A stretch of DNA of 29,391 nt. Source: Candidatus Tayloriibacteriota bacterium (GTDB lineage: Bacteria; Patescibacteriota; Minisyncoccia; Phycocordibacterales; JARIHA01). The notes beneath the pieces were generated by a model. The model had not been told where the DNA came from and made no database searches. It was given only the letters and a program-made list of their open reading frames with translations. The stretch is taken from NCBI GenBank assembly GCA_029288475.1, contig JARIHA010000150.1, positions 1-29,391 of the forward strand, read 5' to 3'. Of this stretch, positions 15,408-25,700 are shown piece after piece (position 1 is the first letter of the stretch; each line of letters begins with the position of its first letter). A program made the translations under genes and the position numbers.

Positions 15408-15423
15408 TAATTTAATAAAACAT

Positions 15424-15705
15424 ATGGAAAACATAGATCAAAATACAATAGTACAAGCAGTAGATGCAGGGATTCAGGTTACACCACCGCCACCAGACCC
15501 GACAGTTTACACGATTGATGACTTTAATGCTGAGAAGGCTAGACTTTCTAGTCTTATGCAAGGAAGTCTTGATCGTGTAACAGCAGCTAATGTCACTCAA
15601 GCGAGCGTAGTAGCAACTGAAACAGTGGTTCAACAGAAGTTACAGGCTAGGATAGATAAAGTTCAGGAGGGAATAGATTCTTGGATGGCAAAACAGCCAC
15701 AATAA
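15424..15705 (+). CDS. Hypothetical protein (93 aa)
   Basis: Begun at the ATG at 15424, since upstream in-frame sequence overlaps the preceding gene and reads unlike a protein N-terminus. It has a short Pro-rich linker ('TPPPPDPTVY') and then a helical, Gln/Ala-rich region to the end ('NAEKARLSSLMQGSLDRV', 'QQKLQARIDKVQEGIDSW'). No membrane segment. It lies between fibre genes and the holin candidate, so a small virion or lysis-accessory role is possible. No family recognised. Confidence 0.6.
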   Translation: MENIDQNTIVQAVDAGIQVTPPPPDPTVYTIDDFNAEKARLSSLMQGSLDRVTAANVTQASVVATETVVQQKLQARIDKVQEGIDSWMAKQPQ

Positions 15706-15714
15706 TGAATATTC

Positions 15715-16023
15715 ATGGAACCATCTTTTTTACAAATTTTACCTCAGCTAGGCGTAGGTTCACTAACCATAATTGCTTTGGTATGGGTAACGAGCGCATT
15801 TCTGAAAGAAATATCTAAAAAAGATCAGCTTAATGTTAAAAGGGAAGAAATTCATTTACTCTCACTTCATGAAAGAGATATCGCTTTTAGGGAATTGGAA
15901 AAAGAAGTAAGAACAAAGATCCTAGATCAACTCAATCAAAATAGCGTGGTTATGGGACAATCAACTTCAATTATGAGCAGGGTACTCGACCGGCTCGATA
16001 CAGATAGATTAAATTATAAATAA
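15715..16023 (+). CDS. Holin-like single-helix membrane protein (candidate)
   Basis: A 102-residue protein with one N-terminal membrane helix (about residues 8-29, 'LPQLGVGSLTIIALVWVTSA') followed by a charged, helical tail rich in Glu, Lys and Arg. One membrane helix plus a coiled coil resembles small phage holins of the BhlA/UviB kind, which open the membrane at lysis. No endolysin is adjacent; the nearest muralytic candidate begins at 28728. It could instead be a small membrane or spanin-like protein. Confidence 0.5.
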   Translation: MEPSFLQILPQLGVGSLTIIALVWVTSAFLKEISKKDQLNVKREEIHLLSLHERDIAFRELEKEVRTKILDQLNQNSVVMGQSTSIMSRVLDRLDTDRLNYK

Positions 16024-16024
16024 T

Positions 16025-17245
16025 ATGCTAAGTAAAACCATTGCACAATTAAAAGCGGACATCACTCCAAAACTCAAGGGTACTTCGCTTAATCAAGTGA
16101 CGGATTTTTACAGCACTGCACAAACGGCAGCAAATCGTATGCTTGCGAGAATTGACACTGAAGAAACAAGAAGGACTGTCACCATGTCTACTCCATTCTT
16201 TGATAATGTGAATGATTACGCTCTTGTGAGTGATTATAAGCGCATGATTGATATTCGTCCTCAAACTAATAGAAAGAATCAACCGGGACGATCTGATTTT
16301 ACTCAGACTACACCAAGACAATTCAGCGAAAAACTTACTCCGAATTCTTTCTCCATAAAGTATAATAACGGAGTGCGAAGTCTTCAGGCTCAACGTCTTC
16401 CGGCCGGTAATGTCATTACAATGGATACTTTTGATACTCCAACAGCAAACGGATCTTGGAGCGCTGAAGGGGATGCATCCGGTCTTTATACTGAAGTATT
16501 AAATTACGTTGAAGGAAACGGTTCAATGGGTTTCAATCTTTCAGGAATAACTGGACTAGCGGACGTGGTAAACTCAACATCCCCGATTATCGATCTTTCT
16601 TCGTTCTTATACGAGGATTCTTCCTTTTTATTTTTCTGGATCCCTGTAGGATTTTCTTCCCGATTCACGAGCTTTAATCTCTTGAGAGGATCGAGTGCTC
16701 TTAACTATAAACAGGTATCAGTCACTTCTCGAGCGGACGGAACAGCTTTCACCGATGGATGGAACTTCCTTCGTTTCGATTGGAATCAGGCAACCAATTC
16801 AGGATCTCCTGATAACACCCTTAACACCTACAGGCGTTTTGGTATAACTTATACCACAGGGGTTGCAATAAACGGGTGTCTTTTGGATAACTGGACTGAT
16901 TCATTGGGAAATCTATATGAAATAGAATATTATTCAGAGTGTATTTTTAGAAGTGCAACAGGTATTTGGAAATACGCCCCAACCGATGATAGTGATATTC
17001 TCTGTGTCGGACCTAATAGTTATGAAATTTTAAAGACAGAAATGATGGTTGATATAACTCAAATCATTCGAACGGGGAGTATTAGGCAGACAGAATTAAA
17101 CGACTGGCGACTTATGTTAAATGGCCAGCCTCAGTCTCGTTACGTGAAAGATCCTCCCTATCATGGACTATACGGGGATTATCTTTCTCGATTCCCTTCA
17201 AGCGCTATTACTACCATTACGGAAAATTATGTGTTTGATCTATAA
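16025..17245 (+). CDS. Tail adaptor-like protein with beta-sandwich insert (candidate)
   Basis: A 406-residue protein directly before the nozzle candidate. The N-terminal 115 residues are helical ('SLNQVTDFYSTAQTAANRMLARIDTEETRR') and then 'NVNDYALVSDYKRMIDIRP', like the start of phage adaptor or head-tail connector proteins. Residues of about 130-300 look like a lectin-type beta-sandwich ('NVITMDTFDTP', 'NGSMGFNLSG', 'GWNFLRFDWNQ', 'INGCLLDNW'), the pattern of concanavalin-like domains. The C-terminal part returns to 'YEILKTEMMVDITQIIRTGSIRQTELNDW'. A sugar-binding insert in an adaptor would be unusual. Role inferred from position and domain order. Confidence 0.5.
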   Translation: MLSKTIAQLKADITPKLKGTSLNQVTDFYSTAQTAANRMLARIDTEETRRTVTMSTPFFDNVNDYALVSDYKRMIDIRPQTNRKNQPGRSDFTQTTPRQFSEKLTPNSFSIKYNNGVRSLQAQRLPAGNVITMDTFDTPTANGSWSAEGDASGLYTEVLNYVEGNGSMGFNLSGITGLADVVNSTSPIIDLSSFLYEDSSFLFFWIPVGFSSRFTSFNLLRGSSALNYKQVSVTSRADGTAFTDGWNFLRFDWNQATNSGSPDNTLNTYRRFGITYTTGVAINGCLLDNWTDSLGNLYEIEYYSECIFRSATGIWKYAPTDDSDILCVGPNSYEILKTEMMVDITQIIRTGSIRQTELNDWRLMLNGQPQSRYVKDPPYHGLYGDYLSRFPSSAITTITENYVFDL

Positions 17246-17250
17246 CCATC

Positions 17251-19632
17251 ATGTCATCAAATCCAACAAGAGAATCATCACAGCAGGGAGACGATATGTT
17301 TGGTCTTATTTCACGTTATTCTTCCTACGTTTCCAAGCCTGAAATAACGGATCTTCTTCCTAATTTCTTGGTTAAAGGATCTCAGAATGTTCTTATTGAT
17401 TATGCTCAACGTGTCATATCTCGAAACGGTTTTACTCTTTATAATCAGGCGAACACTGGAAAGGGACCAATTAAAGGATCCTACGACTGGCAGACTTCGA
17501 CAAATAAATTTTTCAATTTGAGGTCTTATGATCAAAACCTTGAGTTTGATTGGAACGGTACCTATAATGTTTTGCTCTCTAATTTGCTCAGTCCGAAGTT
17601 ACAATTTACAAAGGTTCTTGATTTCAATGAGCAGACAGATGTTCTTCTTTTTGTGCAGGGTGGTCAATACATGCAAAGATGGTCTGGAGGGGTTTCTAAA
17701 ATAAGAAAATCAACTGCAACAACTCTTACAAAACAAGGAGTTATTACTGATACTACTATTGTATTTACAGCGGGTACCACTGGTACAGTTGCCCCGACAA
17801 TAACCGATACTGCTGCAAACTTTTTGAATGCGGGTTTTGCTACGGGTGACACTTTGACGGTTGTAGGTTCTACAAATAATAGCAGAAACTTTACCATAGG
17901 AACCGTTACCGCAGATACTATTACGCTTATCATGAGCAATATCTTAGTATCTGAAGCGGCAGGGCCTTCAATAACCCTTCATAATGGCGAACCGACATGG
18001 AAGTCTTCACGATTTTTTTCCACTATTAACGGAAGAAAGTTTACCTATAAAGGAGTGGATTATTTTTATTCAGGAGGAGAAACTACTGATACATTAACTG
18101 CTATTGGTCTTGCAAACGGAACGAGCTTAGGAAGCCCTTCGATCAGTAACGCTACGCCTGCGGTTGTTACCTTGGTAGCTCATGGATTGGTCGCCGGTGA
18201 CGTAGTAACTTTTAAAACAGCAGGCACTCTTCCTTCTCCTCTTGCGATTAATACTCCATATTACGTTATTGCTGCAGGTCTTGATCCAAATGATTTTGAA
18301 ATATCTACTACCTTAGGAGGTACCGCAATAAATACTACAACGGTAGGATCAGGAATCCATACATTATACAAAGCAACTCCTAGTCTTTCTTCATCTGTAG
18401 GGGATTCAGTATGGCAGACGGCTGATTCTATTTCTTTGCCAACCGATATTATTACTCCTTTTCCCTACTTTTATCCAAATAAAATTCAGTCACAATTAAA
18501 TTCAGTCATATTGGGAAGCGATACTCATCTTATGACTTTCGGATCTTCCATTTCTGATTATACAAATTTTGCACTTACAAGCCCACGAGCTCCCGGCGAT
18601 CCATGGCAGAAACCTTTGACAGGAGGGCCTTGTCAGGCGATTATTCCGGTTGATACGGATAGCGATATCTTGAACATTCAAAGTAACCTTGTATTTCAAT
18701 CAGGTTTTGATGTGTTTGATAAAGTTGATTTTCACATGTCACAGGATAATACTCAAGAACTTCTTCGAATATTTCAATATAAGAATGCTCGGGGATCAGG
18801 CATTGCATCGGCCAATGCTTTTTGCACTATCAAGAATGCTACTCCATATATTTCAAACGAGCCTTCTCTTGATTTTCTTGGAAAACTAGAAAGTATTGAT
18901 GGAAAGAATAACACTCCTCTTTCAGACCCGATTAAGGATGATTTTGATTCATATGATTTTACCGACTGTAATATCATTTACTGGAAGCGCGCTTTGTTTA
19001 TTTCTCTTCCGGTTGAAGGATTAGTATTGATCTACGACCTGATGCGAAACCTTTGGCAACCTCCTCAGACTATTCCGGTTGGATGTTTCTCTATCATTGC
19101 CGGGCAATTATATGGACATTCTTCCGTTACCAACGAGACTTATAAATTGTTCACTGGAACAAATGACAACAGTATACCTATTCCTCAAATTGCTAGATTC
19201 GCCTATAACAACGGAGGCAATAGGAGCTCAATAAAAAATATGAGCCAATATTGGTCAGACGGTTATATCACACCGAACGGTCAACTTGGATATACTATAA
19301 ACTATGGTTTTGCCGGATCTGATCATGTTTCGCCTTTTACTATTTTAGGAAGTGATAACTCAATAGCTTCTTCTTCAACGGCAAACCCTCTCGGAGAATT
19401 GGATCTGGGGAATACTATCATAGGTGGATACTCTCCTTTTCCTCTCGCTGGTATCATCGGAACAAACTCCCCAATGCTTCGCTTTTATCAAATTGATTCA
19501 ATCCCCCCAAGGGATTACATAGAAAACTATGTGGAATATACCATGAATACGCTTGATGGACAGTTTGCCTTGGTAGCACATGGATCGAATCAGTTTTATG
19601 CAGGTACAGTTAGCGTTACCCACACCAAGTAA
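17251..19632 (+). CDS. Tail nozzle-like protein (candidate)
   Basis: A 793-residue, beta-rich protein with the size and layout of T7-type or crAss-like nozzle or stabiliser proteins. The N-terminus 'PEITDLLPNFLVKGSQNVLIDYAQRVISRNGFTLY' is characteristic of that group: target residues listed, then 'R.GF'. Repeated beta blades follow ('NKFFNLRSYDQNLEFDWNG', 'TDVLLFVQGGQYMQRW'). Two inserted modules are visible: 'FATGDTLTVVGSTNNSRNFTIG' at about 195-216 and 'HGLVAGDVVTF...YYVIAAG' from 311, both common in phage structural proteins. The late blades contain 'LVLIYDLMRNLWQPP'. It forms the tube end in short-tailed phages, supporting that morphology here. Confidence 0.65.
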   Translation: MSSNPTRESSQQGDDMFGLISRYSSYVSKPEITDLLPNFLVKGSQNVLIDYAQRVISRNGFTLYNQANTGKGPIKGSYDWQTSTNKFFNLRSYDQNLEFDWNGTYNVLLSNLLSPKLQFTKVLDFNEQTDVLLFVQGGQYMQRWSGGVSKIRKSTATTLTKQGVITDTTIVFTAGTTGTVAPTITDTAANFLNAGFATGDTLTVVGSTNNSRNFTIGTVTADTITLIMSNILVSEAAGPSITLHNGEPTWKSSRFFSTINGRKFTYKGVDYFYSGGETTDTLTAIGLANGTSLGSPSISNATPAVVTLVAHGLVAGDVVTFKTAGTLPSPLAINTPYYVIAAGLDPNDFEISTTLGGTAINTTTVGSGIHTLYKATPSLSSSVGDSVWQTADSISLPTDIITPFPYFYPNKIQSQLNSVILGSDTHLMTFGSSISDYTNFALTSPRAPGDPWQKPLTGGPCQAIIPVDTDSDILNIQSNLVFQSGFDVFDKVDFHMSQDNTQELLRIFQYKNARGSGIASANAFCTIKNATPYISNEPSLDFLGKLESIDGKNNTPLSDPIKDDFDSYDFTDCNIIYWKRALFISLPVEGLVLIYDLMRNLWQPPQTIPVGCFSIIAGQLYGHSSVTNETYKLFTGTNDNSIPIPQIARFAYNNGGNRSSIKNMSQYWSDGYITPNGQLGYTINYGFAGSDHVSPFTILGSDNSIASSSTANPLGELDLGNTIIGGYSPFPLAGIIGTNSPMLRFYQIDSIPPRDYIENYVEYTMNTLDGQFALVAHGSNQFYAGTVSVTHTK

Positions 19633-19642
19633 TTATTAACCA

Positions 19643-19651
19643 TGGTATAAT
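19643..19651 (+). promoter_or_regulatory. Extended -10 box TGGTATAAT just before the fibre gene
   Basis: An exact TG-N-TATAAT ending four bases before the ATG at 19655 and ten before the in-frame ATG at 19661. Start of transcription about seven bases downstream would give an almost leaderless message using the second ATG. The same nine bases occur at 640-648. It may still be chance. Confidence 0.4.
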
Positions 19652-19654
19652 TTT

Positions 19655-21151
19655 ATGAACATGAAAAACAAATTTAAGAAGATCGTTTCTGGTTTATTAA
19701 TTGGTATATTTAGTCTTTCCATAGGAGGATTGATTGCGAATGCAACTCAAAATTTCACTCCTGTTCAGGTCACGCAACCGTCATATTTGAAATTGGGAAT
19801 CGGGCCAAGCGATACTTCAATAAGGATCACTGGGCTCTTGAGTAATACAACATTGCTTACTATGACCAATTTTGGGATAAAAGGATACGGGACGCTTGAT
19901 CCTAACAATTCAGGTAATTCAGAAACAATAGATTTTACGGGCATAGTAAACAACCTAGACGGAACTGAAACATTGACCGGAGTAGATCGAGGAATCAGTA
20001 ACGTATATCCCTATACAGCAAGTGTATCGAACACTCATTCGCATTCTGCAAACTCTATTTTTGTCGTTTCAAACACAGCTCAGTATTATAGTAACTTTCT
20101 CTCAAATATCAATGACGCTACAATCACTTCAAGCTATATTTACAGCTCAACCACTCCTCCTCGTTATGATTTTGATCCTGTATGGGGAAGCTTTTCAAAT
20201 GAATCTTTGGCATCAGTCGCTTACGTAAATAGCGTTGCTTTTCAGGGGGCTCCTACTTCCACAGAATCAATTGCTGGTATCTCTCGACTCGCAACAAAAC
20301 TTCAGCAGGCATCAACGACCGACCTTGGAGCAAATATACCTTTGGTACTTCAGGCAAAGTATGCAACCTCTAGCCCCGGTTCAAATGCTGGTTTATTCAC
20401 GCTCATTCTTCAGAATGATGGAAAGATATCACAGAACGCTCTTAATGGAACATTAGAGAATTATACTTTTAACGCTTCTACTACTTTAGCCGCTACCACG
20501 ACAATTGCAGCAAGCTCAACAACGACGGCACCGTTGATCTTAAATGGAATAAAATACGGTTTTCCTTCTTCACAAGCAGCTTCCACAACCCTTGCTACTG
20601 ATGGTCAAGGAAATCTTACATGGTCATTGCCAAACTGGGACCTTATTGCAACCACGACCTTAAGCGGATCGATCGCAACTACAACCCTTAGCTTCCCTGC
20701 TCGACAAAATATTATGATTCTAGTAAACGCTTCTGAATCCGCAGCAGTAGGTGGAGGAGTGCTGAATCTACAATTTAATAGTGATACCACAGCAACTTAT
20801 GGAGCTAACTATACAACAAACAATGGTTCTCTAACCGCTGTTGCTGAAAATACTTTGAAAAATATTGTATTAAATGGTTCAAACGGTACTGTCATCCCTG
20901 CTACTGGGGGATTAGCAAGTTTAATTATTGATATACCTTACAATATTGCTGCGCAACGTAAACTTTTCGACTGGAGAATGACATTAGACGGAGGGGCAGC
21001 GCTTGCTACTCCTTTCGTTTCAGGAGCTGGTGTTTGGAATAACTCATCTGCGCCTATTACTTCTGTTTCAATTGGTGCAGGATTCATTACCTCAGGATCT
21101 CCAACTCTTCAGTCCGGTACCTCTATTCAGGTTTATGGAAGTAAAATATAA
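19655..21151 (+). CDS. Second fibre-like protein with Sec signal peptide
   Basis: A 498-residue Ser/Thr/Asn/Gly-rich protein. Its N-terminus is a signal peptide: a basic n-region with five Lys, a hydrophobic core ('IVSGLLIGIFSLSIGGLI') and an A-N-A cleavage site before Thr. A start at 19661, two codons in, is equally possible and fits the -10 box better. The mature protein is beta-rich with short repeats such as 'ASTTLAATTTIAASSTTTAP' and a C-terminal globular region ('AAQRKLFDWRMTLDGGAA', 'QSGTSIQVYGSKI'). It sits between nozzle and ejection genes, where receptor-binding fibres or plugs often lie. The signal peptide is unusual for a virion protein. Confidence 0.65.
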   Translation: MNMKNKFKKIVSGLLIGIFSLSIGGLIANATQNFTPVQVTQPSYLKLGIGPSDTSIRITGLLSNTTLLTMTNFGIKGYGTLDPNNSGNSETIDFTGIVNNLDGTETLTGVDRGISNVYPYTASVSNTHSHSANSIFVVSNTAQYYSNFLSNINDATITSSYIYSSTTPPRYDFDPVWGSFSNESLASVAYVNSVAFQGAPTSTESIAGISRLATKLQQASTTDLGANIPLVLQAKYATSSPGSNAGLFTLILQNDGKISQNALNGTLENYTFNASTTLAATTTIAASSTTTAPLILNGIKYGFPSSQAASTTLATDGQGNLTWSLPNWDLIATTTLSGSIATTTLSFPARQNIMILVNASESAAVGGGVLNLQFNSDTTATYGANYTTNNGSLTAVAENTLKNIVLNGSNGTVIPATGGLASLIIDIPYNIAAQRKLFDWRMTLDGGAALATPFVSGAGVWNNSSAPITSVSIGAGFITSGSPTLQSGTSIQVYGSKI

Positions 21152-21156
21152 ATGCC

Positions 21157-22749
21157 ATGCCTCCTGTACTATCTCAATCACAACAGCAAACTACCGACGA
21201 CGCTTCAGTAGCGGCGGCAAATAAGGCAAATTCCACGTCTGGAAATGGCCCTCAGTTTATCAATGGGAAAGTAGACAGTACAGGTGCTACTGTTGCCCCT
21301 CTTATTGTCACGAGTTCAGATTCTCGAAGCACCTATGGATCAAACGTCAATTCATTAAATAAGGCAGTTTCAAGCATTACTCCTCCTACTCCTATCGTAC
21401 CTCCGGGATCTACGACGGTACAGCAGGGCGGGTCATCTACAACGGTAAAAACTGATACTACAAATCAAAATCAACAACCGCAAAATCAAAATGCCTCTCC
21501 TTCAACGTTCACATCAACAGGAAAGCTTCCAAACGGAACACCTATTCAGTACGACGCCACAAGCGGAAAAATGACTGATCCGCAGGGCAATCAATTGTCA
21601 TACGACATTAATCAAGGATGGATAGATCCAAAAACAGGATTACCTCCTACTGGGCAAGCACCAGATGTAACAGGAAACGGATCTTCAGGAAGCATTGACC
21701 CTGCTATTTCAAAGCAATTCAATGATTCAATAAATAATGCCAATGATATTCTTACTCAAGCAAAGTCAAATCTCGCTTCAGCTCAGGCAACCGTTCAAAA
21801 TGATCCAGCGTTAAATGCTGCATTAACCTCAATCAGCGCAAAATACGATGTTCTCTTAAAATCAATGAAGGATAAGAATTCAATCCTACTTGGTAGATCA
21901 GGTTCAGCAATAGGTGCCTTTGGAGGACTTGGCGTTATGAGCCAAAACTTCATGAGTGCTGAAATGGATGCAGCCAACGAGCGACTAGGAAACATTGTTA
22001 ATAATGAACAATCTGCACTTCTTAAAGCTACTCAGGCTTATAAGAGCGGAGACATTAAGGCCTTAAACGACGCAATGACCGCATACCAAAAGGCAAATAA
22101 TGACAAGGCGGATATCATCAATAAACTTTCTATCGCAACTGATAAGGAGGTTAAGAACGTTCAGGCTCAAAAGAAAGCTGATCAGGCACAGACTGAAAAA
22201 ACCTTAAAAGACATTGATACCGATGCAAAAGCATATTCTGCTGGTATTGCAAAAGAATTGAAAGGAATGAGTCCTGAAGATTCACAAAATTTCATCTCAA
22301 GCGTGGTAAAATCATATCAGCAGTCAAAAGGGCTTACTGATGATCAGGCGCAAATGTTCACTATGGCTCTTCGTGGATACGCGGCAACCGAACAACAGAA
22401 AATAGATAAGGCAGATCTATCGGCTGAAAATACCAAGAACACCATTGATAACAGAAACAAAAAAACAGAGCAGGCACAGCAAAAAATTGACTCTGCAAAA
22501 AATAGCAGTTATAAATTCAAAGCTAATTCAGTCACTTCACTCTATGCTGCGGGCAATACTAAGGATTCCATTTCAAAGCTCGAACAAGATATTGGAAAGC
22601 TCGGAATCAATACTGTTCTAGCCAATGGTAAGATGGATGACAAGACAAGAAAGATACTGGAAAGCGAGTTTGGGGTACAGTCTCCTCAATCAGCTTCCCC
22701 TAAACCGACCCCTTCCCCTAAACCGGCTCAGGACGGAGGTAATCTATAA
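21157..22749 (+). CDS. Internal/ejection-type virion protein (530 aa)
   Basis: A protein of low complexity at both ends: Gln/Ser/Thr/Asn/Pro-rich for the first 150 residues and 'PKPTPSPKPA' at the C-terminus. The middle is long helices ('NANDILTQAKSNLASAQATVQ', 'KEVKNVQAQKKADQAQTEK') around a Gly/Ser/Ala patch ('LLGRSGSAIGAFGGLGVMSQ') that resembles the membrane-interacting segment of ejection proteins. Composition, size and place after the nozzle and before two giant proteins match the first ejected protein of short-tailed phages. A tape-measure role is the alternative. Confidence 0.55.
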   Translation: MPPVLSQSQQQTTDDASVAAANKANSTSGNGPQFINGKVDSTGATVAPLIVTSSDSRSTYGSNVNSLNKAVSSITPPTPIVPPGSTTVQQGGSSTTVKTDTTNQNQQPQNQNASPSTFTSTGKLPNGTPIQYDATSGKMTDPQGNQLSYDINQGWIDPKTGLPPTGQAPDVTGNGSSGSIDPAISKQFNDSINNANDILTQAKSNLASAQATVQNDPALNAALTSISAKYDVLLKSMKDKNSILLGRSGSAIGAFGGLGVMSQNFMSAEMDAANERLGNIVNNEQSALLKATQAYKSGDIKALNDAMTAYQKANNDKADIINKLSIATDKEVKNVQAQKKADQAQTEKTLKDIDTDAKAYSAGIAKELKGMSPEDSQNFISSVVKSYQQSKGLTDDQAQMFTMALRGYAATEQQKIDKADLSAENTKNTIDNRNKKTEQAQQKIDSAKNSSYKFKANSVTSLYAAGNTKDSISKLEQDIGKLGINTVLANGKMDDKTRKILESEFGVQSPQSASPKPTPSPKPAQDGGNL

Positions 22750-22752
22750 TTT

Positions 22753-25700
22753 ATGGCATACGAAGGAGTAACAACACCTACACCCGCAGCAACACCCGCA
22801 CAGCCTGCGGCACCTGTTGCCGCGCCTATAAATTCTGATGTAAAAGGATACCAAGGGGTAGACTCTTCTTCGGCGCCCTCTGGATATCAGGGAATTGATA
22901 CCGCTAGTGCAGCGTCAGCTAAAGGATCTGCATTTGCCTCAGCAAACCCCCCTGTAACCACTCAAGGGGAAAAGGCGGCCTCTCCGTGGGCCGGCGTATC
23001 TCCTAACCCTCTTCCTAAATACGAAGATGAAGGAAAATACCTACAGACGCAAGCACCTGTTCTTCAGGTATCAAGCAAGAATCTCGATACTCAATCGAAG
23101 ACTATCTCTTCAATGCAATCATCTCTTTTAAGCAAGGGGAAAGATTACGATGCGGCGGAAAAAAAGGTTTCTGAACTTAAGGACGCATTGGATTTTTCAG
23201 CGAAGAATTTGCAGTCATATAAAAACTACAACCTAAGCGATTCTACAATGGTTGATAGTCATAATAAAAAAGTGGATGAATACAACAAGGCATTGAAAAA
23301 CTTTAAATCCATTGCTTCGGATTATAAAGATTCTTCAGACACGTACAATGCAAATGTATCAGATTATCAGATGCAAGCGGACAAATACAATTCTGATCTT
23401 ACGAATTTTCAATCACGGGCAAAATCATTTGGTTCAGAATCTCCATATAATGTATCAACTCCTTTGACCTTTCAGGATCGAAGTTCTTTCAATGAACATA
23501 TTGGAAAAATTGACGCTAGCAATTTACCGTCTCAGCCTCCGGTAGCAAAAGGACTTTCAGACCAAAGTTTTGGAGATATTTTTAATCTTCCTTTTTATCA
23601 AAGCGTATGGAGTGATACTGTCGGGAAAATAAAAGATTTTGTCATTCCTAATCCTAAAAATTCTACTCCGCAGGGAAATTTAGCAACAGGGATAAACGCC
23701 ATTCTAGGTGTTGCGAATCTCGTGGTTTCTCCCATTTCTTCAGCTTTTGGACAAGTGGATAAGGTCCCCGGCGTTTCAGATGTAACTACAAAGCCATTGG
23801 CGAAAGCAACGGATCTTCTTACTCAAACCATCCAGAATGCAGTAGGATTGACCATGGAAAGCCTTAAAGTATCAAAAGAGACTCAGGATATCATCAATAA
23901 GCCATTGACTGATATAGCCTCTTTTGCGGCTCAGATCGCTATTGGAGAAAAAATCGCTACCGATGTTACCCCTGCTATCAAAGCAAAAATACTTGATGTT
24001 AAAACAGCCCTTACTAAGGATCTCATTACTGAACACACTCCGGGTAAATCGGTATATTTTGACTCAGCTTCCATAAAAGATATTTGGCAGACTGGCAAAT
24101 TGCTTACGGAAAGTGAAAAGGCAGACGTACTAAAACTTCTTACGGACGACGCATCAAGAAAGGCGGCATTTAAGAACGGAATTTCTGTTGACGTACCGGC
24201 CCGTACTCTCGTGATGCTTCAAGATAAACCATATTGGGGTAAGATCAAAGATTATTTCGGTATTCATTCCGATGCTGAAATCGTAAGTGATACAAGACAC
24301 GGAGAACCTGTAAAGGGGGAAAGTCCTTCTCCTACTGTTGGTAATGACGTAATGAATCAGCATATTCAAGAAGCTTTGGGGAATAAAAAAGCGATAGAAG
24401 AATCATCTCCGTCACTTCCTGCTTCAGCAGAGATTCACATTCGAGGGGCAAAGGCTGGAATGGTACCGTCTCTTCCTGAAGAAAAAGGCATATCGCTTAC
24501 TCCTTATGACACGCCTGAGATAGTGAAAATGCGCGAAGAGCAAAGAAATATAAAACCTACATCCGAGATACAGACCCCGGAACGAGAACAAATGAGAAAA
24601 GACATATTGGATAAGACCTATGGAAACGGTGCGCTCAATAAAAACAAGCGCATTGATATTGTCATGGGAGGACCGGGATCAAGAAAATCATCAATGGTAG
24701 TAAACCCTCTTGCAAAAGAACACGGAAGCATTATTGCTGATTCAGACATCATAAAACCTCAGCTTCCTGAATTCGGAAAGAAAGGAGAAGGCGCAGGAAT
24801 CGTACATAAAGAATCTTCTTTGATAAATAGCGATATATTGAATAAAAGCCTCAAAAATGGTGATAATATTGTATATCCTACCGTTGGAGAAAATTTAGAT
24901 CGATTAAAAACTTTTATAAATAGAGCCTCTTCTCACGGTTACGAAATTCATCTTCATCATGCAGATCTTGATCCTAAAATAGCCATTCCGGGGACTATAG
25001 ATCGCTGGATAAAGGGGGAACAAGGATTTATTGACCCGTATTATTCACATACTACCATTGGTTTGCTTCCAAAGGAAAACTATGGTATACTTAAAACACA
25101 TGAAAGCATCAAAACATCACAACAGCATAATACCAACGTCGAAAAAGGAAAATCAGCCGAAGTCACAAGACACAAAGGAGGGGAATTGGAGCGACGGGCT
25201 ACCGAAGGACCCAAAGAAGTGGACAAATCAGCAGGTGAATCAGCATCCTCACGCGTACATGGAGACTCTAGCGTGTTGGGAGGAGTAGAGAAACCTAAAG
25301 TCACTCTTACAGAAGGAGGAACACATGCCATGATCGAGAAAAATGGGCATGTTGCTTTTGTGCAAGACATAAAGAAGGGACAGGATCCTCTTGCTCTATT
25401 GGATGATGATCAGGCGAAAAAGCTCGGGGTTAATTTGAGTACCACAAAGGGAAGACAAGAAGCAGTGAAAGAACCGGTCGGAGAAGGAAAGAAAAAAGAA
25501 AGCAAGCTGTTTTCACGAGTGCAAAAATCTCTTGAAAATGAATCTCCTACATACCAGACTGTAAGTCTAAAAGAGCAGGCTGAAAAAGCAACTGAATTTG
25601 TTACGAACTTCCCAGACAGGGCGGAAAGAATCGTCGAAGGAAAAGAACTTCCACCAGAGGGAATTCTTTATAACACGATCGCCACAGCCTATCGCGAGTA

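Noticed and set aside
15355..15423. Upstream in-frame extension of the 93-aa gene
   Set aside because: It overlaps the end of the preceding gene and has unlike composition; the ATG at 15424 is a better start.
21157..22749. Tape-measure protein of a long-tailed phage
   Set aside because: Long helices fit, but it follows a nozzle-like gene with no tail tube or chaperone genes nearby, so an ejection protein is more likely; not fully excluded.
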